DNA from: an uncultured Oscillospiraceae bacterium
Lineage (GTDB): Bacteria > Bacillota > Clostridia > Oscillospirales > Ruminococcaceae
Assembly (NCBI GenBank): GCA_904384225.1
Contig: CAJFJV010000001.1
Span: 62,001-126,000 of the forward strand
Reading direction: 5' to 3'
Length of the DNA stretch: 64,000 bases
Each line of letters opens with the position of its first letter. Position 1 is the stretch's first letter. Below are positions 48,401-56,641 of the stretch, piece after piece. Position numbers and translations under genes: made by a program. The notes below the pieces were generated by a model. That model ran no database searches and was not told the origin of the DNA. It was given only the letters and a program-made list of their open reading frames with translations.

Positions 48401-48940
48401 GCAAAACAGCACGGACATATGGAGGCGGTGGGATATGATATGTATCTCCGGCTCCTCTCAGACGCCATTGCCGAAAAAAAAGGAGAAAAACCTGCACAGC
48501 AGTCCTACGAATGCCAAATCGACCTGCAGCTTGACGCGCACATCCCGGAAGAATATATCGCCGAGCCGGCGCAGCGTATCGATATTTATAAAAAAATCGC
48601 CGCTATCCGGGACGAAACCGACAGCATGGATGTAACCGACGAACTGATCGACCGCTTCGGCGACCCGCCTGCCGCGGTACTAAGCCTGATCGATGTAGCG
48701 ATGCTGCGCAACACGCTGGCGTTGTCCGGGTTTGAAGAAATCTCGCAGAAACCGCAGGGATTGCTTTTGTATCCCAATCAGCTCAATATGGAGACGGCCG
48801 GGAAACTGATGGACGCTTTGCCAAACCGCGTCACGATCCACGCTTCCGCACGCCCCTATCTGCTTGTTAAAGCCAAAAAGGGGGAGAAGATGGATCCGGT
48901 TTCCGTCCTCCGTGAAGTTACGGCTGCACTGCGTGCATAA
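45488..48940 (+). CDS. mfd: Transcription-repair coupling factor Mfd
   Basis: 1150 aa with UvrB-like N-terminus, CarD/RID domain, helicase motifs (CGDVGFGKTEVAMRAAFK, DEEQRFGVKHKE) and TRCF C-terminus. Confidence 0.97.
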   Translation: MKLFKRIAQACEPYRKLLDDLREGKSPVLMVGASEIHKAHFIYAAADELPGPALVLTHDEQTARGFVENINAMAGAEPAVLYPERDFNLRQMDAVSREYEQMRLAVLSRLLNGEKLIVAASIEAVLQYTMPPGALASRTFALKPGDTVDLKALSAQLIRAGYENRPQIEGTAQFSIRGGIADIFPPGSPGPIRMELWGDEIDTLSFFDIQTQRRTDPADEVLITPVNEVLPDSIEELANAIRTLSGKTKHEKAAEHLRTDAEQLDEGLSLNSFDRYLSLIYDTPGTLMDYMKTGMFFICEYASIKEKAKTYLWQQEEDIKELLEDGVLVRALCGFTQALPTVIRRTAAYPTAFFDTFARTNHDIRFADLITINPVQTSSFSGELQLLKEDAQPLLAEGYAVVVLAGTPKSAAALAHDLKGVGLSAEYVKDSDKISYKKVTVIASALSSGFEYPDIKVTVITTGRQAVHTTRKSRYKRGKSLKSLTDLTRGDLVVHVAHGIGVFEGIHKLEMQGVVKDYIKISYAGTDVLYVPVTQLDLVSKYVGAKDDSKVKLNKLHSVEWQNTRRRAKQAVAEMADELIALYAKRMQSPGYAFSEDTEWQKDFEQRFPFNETEDQLRCADEIKQDMQKPHPMDRVLCGDVGFGKTEVAMRAAFKCVSDGKQCAVLCPTTILAWQHYQTFLNRFSGFPVNIEVLSRFRTPKQQKEIVRKLARGQIDIIIGTHRVVQKDVSFKDLGLAIIDEEQRFGVKHKERFKELFAGVDMLTLSATPIPRTLNMAISGIRDMSTIEQAPMDRHPVQTYVLEYDAAIIGDAIKRELRRGGQVYYIHNQIESIDICAARVHSMAPDARIAIAHGRMEEHELSEIWRQLLEREIDILICTTIIETGVDVANCNTLIIENADRMGLSQLYQLRGRVGRSTRRAFAYFTFTRGKVLSEVAAKRLAAIREFTKFGSGFRIAMRDLEIRGAGNILGAKQHGHMEAVGYDMYLRLLSDAIAEKKGEKPAQQSYECQIDLQLDAHIPEEYIAEPAQRIDIYKKIAAIRDETDSMDVTDELIDRFGDPPAAVLSLIDVAMLRNTLALSGFEEISQKPQGLLLYPNQLNMETAGKLMDALPNRVTIHASARPYLLVKAKKGEKMDPVSVLREVTAALRA

Positions 48941-49046
48941 TTTGGACAAATCCCGTCTTGCAGGAAACAGGGATTTCGTATATAATGGAGACAAAAGGAA
49001 ACGGAAAATCCGTTTCTATGCGTTCGCAAAGGAGAGATATTACACT

Positions 49047-50009
49047 ATGTATCCGATGAAACTCATCGCGCCGCTGAAAGATTATATCTGGGGCGGCACA
49101 AAGCTTAAAACCGCATTCGGCAAAAAGACCGATCTTGAAAAAGTTGCGGAAAGCTGGCAGCTCTCCTGCCACAAAGACGGCAGCAGCATCATCGAAAACG
49201 GCGAATACGCCGGCAAGACCCTGCCGGAATATATTGAAGCCGCCGGGAAAGAAGTGCTGGGCACCGACTGCGCCTCATTTGAATATTTCCCGATCCTCAT
49301 CAAATTGATCGATGCAAAGGACAATCTTTCCGTACAGGTGCATCCGGATAACGAATATGCGATGCGCGTCGAAGGGGAGTACGGCAAAACTGAAATGTGG
49401 TATATCGTCGACTGCGAGCCGGGCGCTACGCTTCTGTACGGCTTCCAGCACGAGATTTCCAAAGAGGAATTCGCCCGCCGGATTGCAGACAACACCCTTT
49501 TGGAGGTGACCAACGCCGTCACAGTGCATAAGGGCGACTGCTTCTTTATTGAGGCCGGCACGCTTCACGCCATTGGGAAAGGGATTTTGATTGCAGAGAT
49601 CCAGCAGAATTCCAATACGACATACCGTATATACGATTACGGCCGCCTCGGCAACGACGGCAAGCCGCGCCCGCTCCATGTGGAAAAGGCAAAAGACGTA
49701 ACCCGCCTTTGCCCGCCGACCCGGCCGACCCGGCCGGAGGGCAGCCCGGTGGACTGCGGCGGCTATACGACCTGCCTTCTGTCCTCCTGCGAATACTTTA
49801 CGGTTCACGCGCTCTCTTTAAAGAGCGAGGCGGCATTACAGGTTGACGAAAAGTCGTTCCACTCCTTAATGTGTTTAGACGGTTCGGCTGAGCTCACCAG
49901 TGCAAACGGGAATGTTTCGCTCAAAAAAGGAGACAGCGTATTTCTCCCGGCGAATTTCGGCTCATACAAGCTGACGGGCAGCGGCGAATACATCTTAACG
50001 ACTGTTTAA
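49047..50009 (+). CDS. manA: Class I mannose-6-phosphate isomerase
   Basis: 'PLKDYIWGGTKL', 'IDAKDNLSVQVHPDNEYA', 'EAGTLHAIGKGILIAEIQQNSNTTYRIYDYGR'; start trimmed to 49047. Confidence 0.94.
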   Translation: MYPMKLIAPLKDYIWGGTKLKTAFGKKTDLEKVAESWQLSCHKDGSSIIENGEYAGKTLPEYIEAAGKEVLGTDCASFEYFPILIKLIDAKDNLSVQVHPDNEYAMRVEGEYGKTEMWYIVDCEPGATLLYGFQHEISKEEFARRIADNTLLEVTNAVTVHKGDCFFIEAGTLHAIGKGILIAEIQQNSNTTYRIYDYGRLGNDGKPRPLHVEKAKDVTRLCPPTRPTRPEGSPVDCGGYTTCLLSSCEYFTVHALSLKSEAALQVDEKSFHSLMCLDGSAELTSANGNVSLKKGDSVFLPANFGSYKLTGSGEYILTTV

Positions 50010-50034
50010 GCTTAAGCAAAGAGAGGATTATTCT

Positions 50035-50991
50035 ATGAAATACTATATCGGCATTGACTTGGGCGGCACGAATATCGCGGCAGGCGTTGTCAATGAAAAC
50101 AAGGAAATTGTAGCAAAAACCAGTATAAAAACCGGCAGCGGCCGTCCGGTTGACCTGATCGCAGACGACATGGCAAGCGCGGCGAAGCAAGCGGCGGAAA
50201 TCGCCGGCCTTACCCTTGAGGACGTGGAATGGGTCGGCATCGGTGCACCCGGTACCGCAAATAAGGCAAGCGGCATAATCGAATATTCCAACAATCTGGG
50301 CTGGCATGGCGTGCCGCTGGTTAAAATGCTTGAAGAGCGCACAGGTAAGAAAGTATATATTGAAAACGACGCAAACGCGGCGGCCTATGGCGAGTATGTT
50401 GCAGGCGCTGCAAAAGATGCGGACATTTCCGTCATGGTAACGCTCGGCACGGGCGTGGGCGGCGGTGTTGTCATCCACAATAAAATCTATACCGGTTTCA
50501 ATTTTGCCGGCGCGGAGCTTGGCCACTCCGTTATTGTAGTGGATGGCCGCACCTGCACCTGCGAGAGGAAAGGGTGCTTGGAGGCGTATGCTTCTGCCAC
50601 CGGCCTGATCACCACGACCAAAGAGTACATGGAAAAGTATAAAGATTCCATTATGTGGGAACTCGTTGAACACGACCTCTCTAAGGTCAGCGGTCGCACG
50701 GCCTTTGACGCGATGCGCAAGGGCGACGCCGCCGGGAAACAGGTCGTCGATTCCTATATCAAATATTTGGCCTGCGGCATCACCAATATCATCAATACCT
50801 TCCAGCCGGACATCCTCTGTATCGGCGGCGGCATCTCACATGAAGGCGATACGCTGATGGTTCCGCTGAAAGAGATTGTCAAACGCGAGGTCTATTCCCG
50901 CAACAGTGCCAGAAATACGGAAATCGTCGCAGCGTCGCTTGGAAACGATGCCGGCATTATTGGCGCGGCGCTTCTCGGCATGGCCGAATAA
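50035..50991 (+). CDS. glk: ROK-family glucokinase
   Basis: 'IGIDLGGTNIAAGVVN', 'NDANAAAYGEYVAGAAK', 'CTCERKGCLEAYASATGL'. Confidence 0.93.
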   Translation: MKYYIGIDLGGTNIAAGVVNENKEIVAKTSIKTGSGRPVDLIADDMASAAKQAAEIAGLTLEDVEWVGIGAPGTANKASGIIEYSNNLGWHGVPLVKMLEERTGKKVYIENDANAAAYGEYVAGAAKDADISVMVTLGTGVGGGVVIHNKIYTGFNFAGAELGHSVIVVDGRTCTCERKGCLEAYASATGLITTTKEYMEKYKDSIMWELVEHDLSKVSGRTAFDAMRKGDAAGKQVVDSYIKYLACGITNIINTFQPDILCIGGGISHEGDTLMVPLKEIVKREVYSRNSARNTEIVAASLGNDAGIIGAALLGMAE

Positions 50992-51012
50992 CGGCTTATT
51001 TTGCATTCCGGG

Positions 51013-51048
51013 CTGCCGGATCGGATTTTCCGGTCCGGCAGTTTTTTT
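51013..51048 (+). terminator. glk terminator
   Basis: CTGCCGGATCGGATTTTCCGGTCCGGCAGTTTTTTT. Confidence 0.85.
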
Positions 51049-51180
51049 AAGCTTTTGCGTTTTACCGGCTTTCTGCGGATGAACTGCATAAAACAGGTTT
51101 TCCATTTTCCCACATCGTGGAAAAATCAAAGCTGCAAAAGCTTCCGCTGTTTTTTAGTATTGTTTTAAGGAGGGAACAAT

Positions 51181-52368
51181 ATGTCTCGTTTGGTTATCAA
51201 TATCCGCGATTTCGGCGCGCTCGGCGACGGTGTTTGCGACGACACCGCCGCGCTTCAGGCTGCAATCGACGAGGGCGCGCGCACCGGCTGTGCCGTCTAT
51301 ATCCCGCCGGGACGCTATCGCGTAGGCGAACTAAAACTGCATCCGGGCAGCACGCTGCGCGCAGAGCCGCAGTGGGGCTTTCATTACCACACCATCGGTT
51401 CCGCTGTCTTAATACAGCGCTCCGACAGCCAGCGCTGTATCTTAGACCTCTCCGATGCAAACGGCGCGGAACTCGACGGGCTCTCTTTAACGGGCGAAGG
51501 GCGTCCGGGCGGCTGCTGCGGCATTTTGTGCGACAAACCGGCCTTTGGAAAAATAGAAGACGCTTTTCGGATCGAGCGGTGCCGGGTTTCCGCCTTTTCA
51601 GGGCATGCGGTCTATTTAAACCGTGTCTGGTGCTTTACGCTGCGGCACAATATGTTTTGCTTCTCAAAGGGCGACGGGCTGCGCGTGCACGGCTGGGACG
51701 CCTTCATCTCAGACAATTGGCTTTCTGGGAACGAGGGCGCAGGATTTCAAAGCGAAGGCGACAACTGTTCTGTCACCATGACAGGCAACCGGATTGAATG
51801 GAACCAAGGCGGCGGGATCATCATAGAAGGCGGAAGCCATTACAACCTGACCGGCAACTATATCGACCGTTCCGGGAAAGCCGGCATTGCCGTTTTGCCC
51901 GCCGTCGTGTGCGACGACGACACCGGACAGACTGAACCGCGCATCAGCAATACCATTACAATGACCGGAAATATCGTTTACCGGAGCGGGAAATGCGCAC
52001 AGTCGGATGAGGAGAGCTGTCACCTGCACTTAAAAGGCTGTGCCGGCGTTACGGTAGTGGGCAACAGCTTTTGCATCGGCCGGGACGACAAGGGCAAAGG
52101 CGAATACTCCCCAAACTGCGGCCTCCTTTTAGAAAACCTCACAGAGTGTGTGGTTTCCGGCAATACCCTGTTTTCAGGGGCGCTGAAAACCTTGCTGGAG
52201 GACCGCGGCGGGCATATCAATACGGTCATCCGCGACAATGTGGGCTCTCTCTTCCCGCAGGAAGCCTTATGCAGCCCTAAGGCGGCGCTTCCTACCAATC
52301 TGATATTGGATTACCGTCAGGAGCTTCTGCGCTGCTTTTCCGCTGGGCCAAACGCCCCGCGGCCGTAG
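51181..52368 (+). CDS. Right-handed beta-helix (pectate lyase superfamily) protein without signal peptide
   Basis: 'INIRDFGALGDGVCDDTAALQAAIDEGAR...VYIPPGRYRVGELKLHPGSTL' and repeated beta-helix rungs; ends with TAG. Confidence 0.82.
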   Translation: MSRLVINIRDFGALGDGVCDDTAALQAAIDEGARTGCAVYIPPGRYRVGELKLHPGSTLRAEPQWGFHYHTIGSAVLIQRSDSQRCILDLSDANGAELDGLSLTGEGRPGGCCGILCDKPAFGKIEDAFRIERCRVSAFSGHAVYLNRVWCFTLRHNMFCFSKGDGLRVHGWDAFISDNWLSGNEGAGFQSEGDNCSVTMTGNRIEWNQGGGIIIEGGSHYNLTGNYIDRSGKAGIAVLPAVVCDDDTGQTEPRISNTITMTGNIVYRSGKCAQSDEESCHLHLKGCAGVTVVGNSFCIGRDDKGKGEYSPNCGLLLENLTECVVSGNTLFSGALKTLLEDRGGHINTVIRDNVGSLFPQEALCSPKAALPTNLILDYRQELLRCFSAGPNAPRP

Positions 52369-52390
52369 CCTCTCAACTGATAAAAATATG

Positions 52391-52430
52391 GAAAAAGGGA
52401 AAGACGGCATCAGCCGTCTTTCCCTTTTTC
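52391..52430. terminator. Bidirectional terminator between convergent genes
   Basis: GAAAAAGGGAAAGACGG-catcag-CCGTCTTTCCCTTTTTC. Confidence 0.85.
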
Positions 52431-52479
52431 AGATATACAAGAAAGGAACCTTGTATTCTTCGAAAAACGCAAATTTAAA

Positions 52480-54006
52480 TCACTCGCCGCGCATGCGCTT
52501 TCTTCCGCGCATCCACACGGCTGTGCCTGCTGCAGCTGCGGCAAGGAACATCAGCATCCCTGCGGCCAGCAAGCCGTTCCCATCTCCCGTATCCGGATTT
52601 TCACCCGGCGTAACCGGGGTTTCAACCTCACGGTAATATTCTAAGACGATACGGTTCTGCTCTGCATCCAGTACCAGCGTAAGATCGCCGCTGTCGGATA
52701 CCAAGTTATAACGGTTTCCTTCGTAGGTTTCAAGCTTCTCTATTTGATCCGCTGAAATGACGTCGCCGACTGTTCCGCTGATCGCTTCGCTTTCGACAAC
52801 ACCGTCAAGCTCATACGCTGCGCCGTCGGTGCTGGTATAGTACCGATGCTCAACCGTATAGCTTGTATCGATCTGCGAAAGGGAAATCGCATGATAATAA
52901 GCAAAATTGTAGTTTTGATACTGGTTCCCAACGCCGGGCCCGTCCATCGTCAAAACTGTATTGAACGCAAGCGTCTCACCGGGCTCCAGACGGTCCGCAT
53001 TGTCGAGGGCGGCAAAATAGGCGTCCGCAGACTGGTACAGCTCGCTTGTGTGATCCATATAGTCGCCGATGCCGCGGGTGCGGGTAAACGCTGTATTGCG
53101 GTTCGGATTCATCTGGGCACATTCCTCGCCGAAAGCGGTGCTGAGCATATCCTGATAGAAGATATCATAGCTAAGCGATGCAAGCTCCTCCTCCGGCCAT
53201 TTGACCTGAACATCCACCACATTGTTGTCGCTGCTGGTATCACCCGTCACATAGACATACGGGTCGATTTCCGGATGCGCCGCACAAAGCTCTTTCAACT
53301 TGCCGACAGTCATTTTCCGGATACCGTTGTTGCCCGCCACTGCAAAACGGTTGCTGATATCCGGATTCTGCGCTTTCAAGTCGTCCCAGTCCGCATACTG
53401 CACGCCGTCCGTTTCCTTGTAATAGTCCAGCATATAATTGCTCAACGCCGACTCACCGGTATAGCCCGCTTTCTCGAGCTCGTCGTAAATGGAAAACAGC
53501 ATGTCCGCAGTGATATCGCTGCTTCTTCTCACATTGTAAAGCTGCATAATAGCCGGGTGCGTCAGGGAAATGGCGCCAAAGCGGCTGTAGGGAAGCAGCT
53601 GTCCGTCAAAACCGGTAAAGGGGCTCAGATTGCTCTCACCGGACACATCAGGCGTGGACACGTCGAGGCTGCCCGATTGATAGGCGTAGACGTGGCCGGA
53701 CGCATTCTCCACATATACGTCTACAAACATCGTGAAACCCGGAAGGACATCATTGGCACCGGCGTCGTTCAGCATCTCAATAACCGCATCGCTGAAAACG
53801 ACCTCCAAATCCCCGCTGGCCGCCTCATTGACGGTCAAATAGAGATTAAAGTAGCAGTCCGAACCATCCTGATGATCGAAACCGGATCTCTCCCAATCCA
53901 CTGTAACTGCTTCTGTAGGTTCCGCCGGGGCTTGAGCAAATGCAGCTGTTGAAAATGCCCCCATTAGTACCGCTATGCTGAGCAGTACCGCAAAAACCTT
54001 TTTCAT
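52480..54006 (-). CDS. Secreted cell-surface protein with MucBP-like domain and NPDTG-type C-terminal sorting signal
   Basis: Signal peptide MKKVFAVLLSIAVLMGAFSTAAFAQA; 'YTVEHRYYTSTDGAAYELDGVVES...IVLEYYRE'; C-terminus 'NPDTGDGNGLLAAGMLMFLAAAAAGTAVWMRGRKRMRGE'. Confidence 0.8.
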   Translation of the reverse strand: MKKVFAVLLSIAVLMGAFSTAAFAQAPAEPTEAVTVDWERSGFDHQDGSDCYFNLYLTVNEAASGDLEVVFSDAVIEMLNDAGANDVLPGFTMFVDVYVENASGHVYAYQSGSLDVSTPDVSGESNLSPFTGFDGQLLPYSRFGAISLTHPAIMQLYNVRRSSDITADMLFSIYDELEKAGYTGESALSNYMLDYYKETDGVQYADWDDLKAQNPDISNRFAVAGNNGIRKMTVGKLKELCAAHPEIDPYVYVTGDTSSDNNVVDVQVKWPEEELASLSYDIFYQDMLSTAFGEECAQMNPNRNTAFTRTRGIGDYMDHTSELYQSADAYFAALDNADRLEPGETLAFNTVLTMDGPGVGNQYQNYNFAYYHAISLSQIDTSYTVEHRYYTSTDGAAYELDGVVESEAISGTVGDVISADQIEKLETYEGNRYNLVSDSGDLTLVLDAEQNRIVLEYYREVETPVTPGENPDTGDGNGLLAAGMLMFLAAAAAGTAVWMRGRKRMRGE

Positions 54007-54030
54007 CCTTCTCTCCTTCTTTCGCAGTCA

Positions 54031-54061
54031 AATTTTATAACATATAACATGTTATAAAATT
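54031..54061. promoter_or_regulatory. Perfect 31-bp palindrome (13-5-13) at the predicted transcription start, candidate operator
   Basis: AATTTTATAACAT-ATAAC-ATGTTATAAAATT. Confidence 0.6.
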
Positions 54062-54090
54062 ATTATAGCGAATTTCACGGTATTATTCAA
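54062..54090 (-). promoter_or_regulatory. Promoter of the surface-protein gene
   Basis: Minus strand TTGAAT (54090-54085), 17 bp, TATAAT (54067-54062). Confidence 0.6.
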
Positions 54091-54200
54091 GATATATTTC
54101 TTATTTTATCCATTCGTTTAAAGTGTTCCTATCTTTTCTTCCATCCGCAAAGCATCCCTTTGAAAAAATACGGCGTAAAAACACCCTTCCCGGTTCCCGA

Positions 54201-54249
54201 TTATAAAAAGGGAGACGCTTTTTTGTAAAAAGCGTCTCCCTTTTTATAA
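54201..54249. terminator. Terminator downstream of rarA
   Basis: TTATAAAAAGGGAGACGCTTTTTT...AAAAAGCGTCTCCCTTTTTATAA, near-perfect inverted repeat. Confidence 0.85.
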
Positions 54250-54261
54250 AGCGGCGGCTGC

Positions 54262-55557
54262 CTATTCTTTTCCCTGTTTTTCCCTTTCTGCAAGCGCCGC
54301 AAGCAAGCGCATCCGGTATGCTTTTGCCGCCTGCTCGTTTTTGTTGTCGCCGAATTCATAATAAACCGTCCCGGCTAGATTGTCGGGAAGATACTGCTGC
54401 CTGACATAATGATCCGGATAGTCGTGCGGATATTTATAAAACTGGCCCTTTACCTTTACGTCGTCGCCGTCGTAGTGCTTGTTTTGCAGACACCGCGGGA
54501 TCGGCCCGGCTTTGCCCGCCCGCACATCTGCCAGTGCCCGGTCGATCCCCAAATAGGCGCTGTTGGATTTCGGTGCGGTGGCCAGCAATACCACTGCGTC
54601 GCCCAGCGGGATCCTTCCTTCCGGCAGGCCAAGCTGTACCGCCGCATCAATGCACGCCTTGACAATCGGGATTGCCTGCGGATAGGCAAGGCCGATGTCT
54701 TCACAAGCGATCACCATAATACGGCGGCAGGCTGAAATGAGATCTCCCGCCTCCAGAAGCCGCGCAAGATAGTGCAGCGCCGCATTTTCATCTGAACCGC
54801 GGATCGACTTCTGCAGTGCCGACACAATATCATAGTGCTGGTCGCCCGCACGGTCGTACTGCATGCTGCTGCGCTGGGACAGCGCCTCGGCCAGTTCCCT
54901 TGTGATCTGCTTTTTGCCGTCCTTTTCCTCTGCGGAAAAACAGCAGAGTTCCGCACTGTTCATCGCCTTCCGCACATCCCCGCCGCAGGACTGCGCCATA
55001 TACATAACGACGCTGTCGTCGGCTTCAACCGGCGTGCCGTATTCTTCCGACAGGACCATAAAGGCGCGGCGGATTGCTTTGGCGATTTCCCCCGCCTCGA
55101 CGGGCTTGAACTCAAAAACCGTGCTCCGGCTCAAAATGGCGTTATAGATATAAAAATATGGATTTTCCGTTGTGGAGGCAATCAGTGTGATATTCCCGTT
55201 TTCAATATGTTCAAGCAGGGACTGCTGCTGCTTCTTATTCAGATACTGGATCTCGTCCAGATATAAAAGGATGCCGTTATATCCGGCAAATGAGTGGACC
55301 TCCTCCACGATCGCCTTGATATCGGCTGTAGAAGCGGACGTGCCGTTCAATTTGTGCAGCCGCATATTCGTGCGTTCCGCAATAATACGGGCAACCGTGG
55401 TTTTGCCGATGCCGGAAGAGCCGTAAAAGATCATATTCGGAATATGCCCCGATTCGATAATACGGCGAAGCGGCTTCCCCTTCCCCAAAATATGCTGCTG
55501 CCCGACTACCTCGTCAAGGGAAGCCGGGCGGATCCGCTCCGCAAGCGGGACTGCCAT
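54262..55557 (-). CDS. rarA: Replication-associated recombination protein RarA (MgsA) AAA ATPase
   Basis: 'LAERIRPASLDEVVGQQHILGKGKPLRR', 'MIFYGSSGIGKTTVARIIAE', 'MTASTTENPYF'-type sensor segment. Confidence 0.94.
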   Translation of the reverse strand: MAVPLAERIRPASLDEVVGQQHILGKGKPLRRIIESGHIPNMIFYGSSGIGKTTVARIIAERTNMRLHKLNGTSASTADIKAIVEEVHSFAGYNGILLYLDEIQYLNKKQQQSLLEHIENGNITLIASTTENPYFYIYNAILSRSTVFEFKPVEAGEIAKAIRRAFMVLSEEYGTPVEADDSVVMYMAQSCGGDVRKAMNSAELCCFSAEEKDGKKQITRELAEALSQRSSMQYDRAGDQHYDIVSALQKSIRGSDENAALHYLARLLEAGDLISACRRIMVIACEDIGLAYPQAIPIVKACIDAAVQLGLPEGRIPLGDAVVLLATAPKSNSAYLGIDRALADVRAGKAGPIPRCLQNKHYDGDDVKVKGQFYKYPHDYPDHYVRQQYLPDNLAGTVYYEFGDNKNEQAAKAYRMRLLAALAEREKQGKE

Positions 55558-55666
55558 ATCCAGTTCCTCCTTTTCAAATCAAACGGGCTGCGCCGCCTTT
55601 CTCTCCCGCAGCAAATCCGGCGGCCCCCCGGGAACGCGCCCTTTTTCCGCAGGGCAGCCTGCTTTT

Positions 55667-56437
55667 TTACATCGCCCGCCGTTTTTTTGCACCATCTACC
55701 AGGTGCTCCAGCGCCAGCAGGATGGACCTATCCCAGAAATCCCAGGTGTGATCCCCTTTCCACTCCATATAAGTAAGATCGTAGGGAAGCGCCTCCATAG
55801 CCGCTTTGAAATCGTGGTTTTGCGGCAAAAGCAGGTCATCCGTCCCGCAGGTTACAAAAAAGCGGGGTTTCACAGGCGCATCCGCACTCTTTTTGAGCAG
55901 TGCGAACAGGTCGTCCTTTTCCGGTATGATCTGTTCTAAGCCGAAAATCGCCTGCAGCTCGCGCTGGCGCTGCGGGTCAATATAACGTTCATGGATGTTC
56001 CGTTTCATATCGCAGGCGGAGGAAAACGCCGCACAGCCGAAATACCGCTCCGGATAGGTAAGCGCGCACTTCAGCGCCCCATATCCCCCCATCGAAAGGC
56101 CGGCCACCATATTCTTTTCCCGTTTGGAAGAAAAGCCGAACATCTTCTGCATCTTCTGCGGGAGTTCATCTGCTACGTAGGAAAAATAATTCACACCGTA
56201 CGCCATGTCGGTATAAAAGCTTCGCTGTACCTCCGGCATGACAACGGCCATCTTCCGTTCGCGCGCATAGCGCTCTACTCCCGTCAAACGCATCCAGCCG
56301 GTGCAGTTGTCGGAAAGCCCGTGCAGAAGGTACAAAACCTTGGCGCGGCTGTTTGCTATATCATCCGGCAGGATGATGACCGCGCTGGTATTCATCGTCA
56401 ATGCTTCAGAATAAAAATCCGCTCTTAAAACAGACAT
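55667..56437 (-). CDS. Alpha/beta-hydrolase esterase (tributyrin esterase/EstA, FrmB-like)
   Basis: 'KVLYLLHGLSDNCTGWMR', 'VAGLSMGGYGALKCALTYPE', 'GDHTWDFWD'; start trimmed to 56437. Confidence 0.87.
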   Translation of the reverse strand: MSVLRADFYSEALTMNTSAVIILPDDIANSRAKVLYLLHGLSDNCTGWMRLTGVERYARERKMAVVMPEVQRSFYTDMAYGVNYFSYVADELPQKMQKMFGFSSKREKNMVAGLSMGGYGALKCALTYPERYFGCAAFSSACDMKRNIHERYIDPQRQRELQAIFGLEQIIPEKDDLFALLKKSADAPVKPRFFVTCGTDDLLLPQNHDFKAAMEALPYDLTYMEWKGDHTWDFWDRSILLALEHLVDGAKKRRAM

Positions 56438-56518
56438 CAAAACTTCGCTCCTTTTCCCCTTTTTGTCTATTATATACCGTATCCGCCCGCTTGTCATTCC
56501 TTTTTTCCCGAAAACAAG

Positions 56519-56541
56519 AAGGCACCCTGAAAGGGTGCCTT
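56519..56541 (-). terminator. Probable terminator downstream of glyA
   Basis: AAGGCACCCT-ttc-AGGGTGCCTT followed by CTTGTTTT on minus strand. Confidence 0.5.
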
Positions 56542-56641
56542 CAGCCGTCAAAATATAGCCCTTGCTGGTTTCCGGGCGCAAAACCGGCGGGCACGCCGGT
56601 TTTCCCTCTTGCAGGCCTTAGCTTTAAGCCAAAGGGCCGCT

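Noticed and set aside
52846-53952. 368-aa plus-strand ORF
   Set aside because: Lies antisense to the well-supported surface-protein gene 52480..54006; composition looks like a shadow ORF with no recognisable domain.
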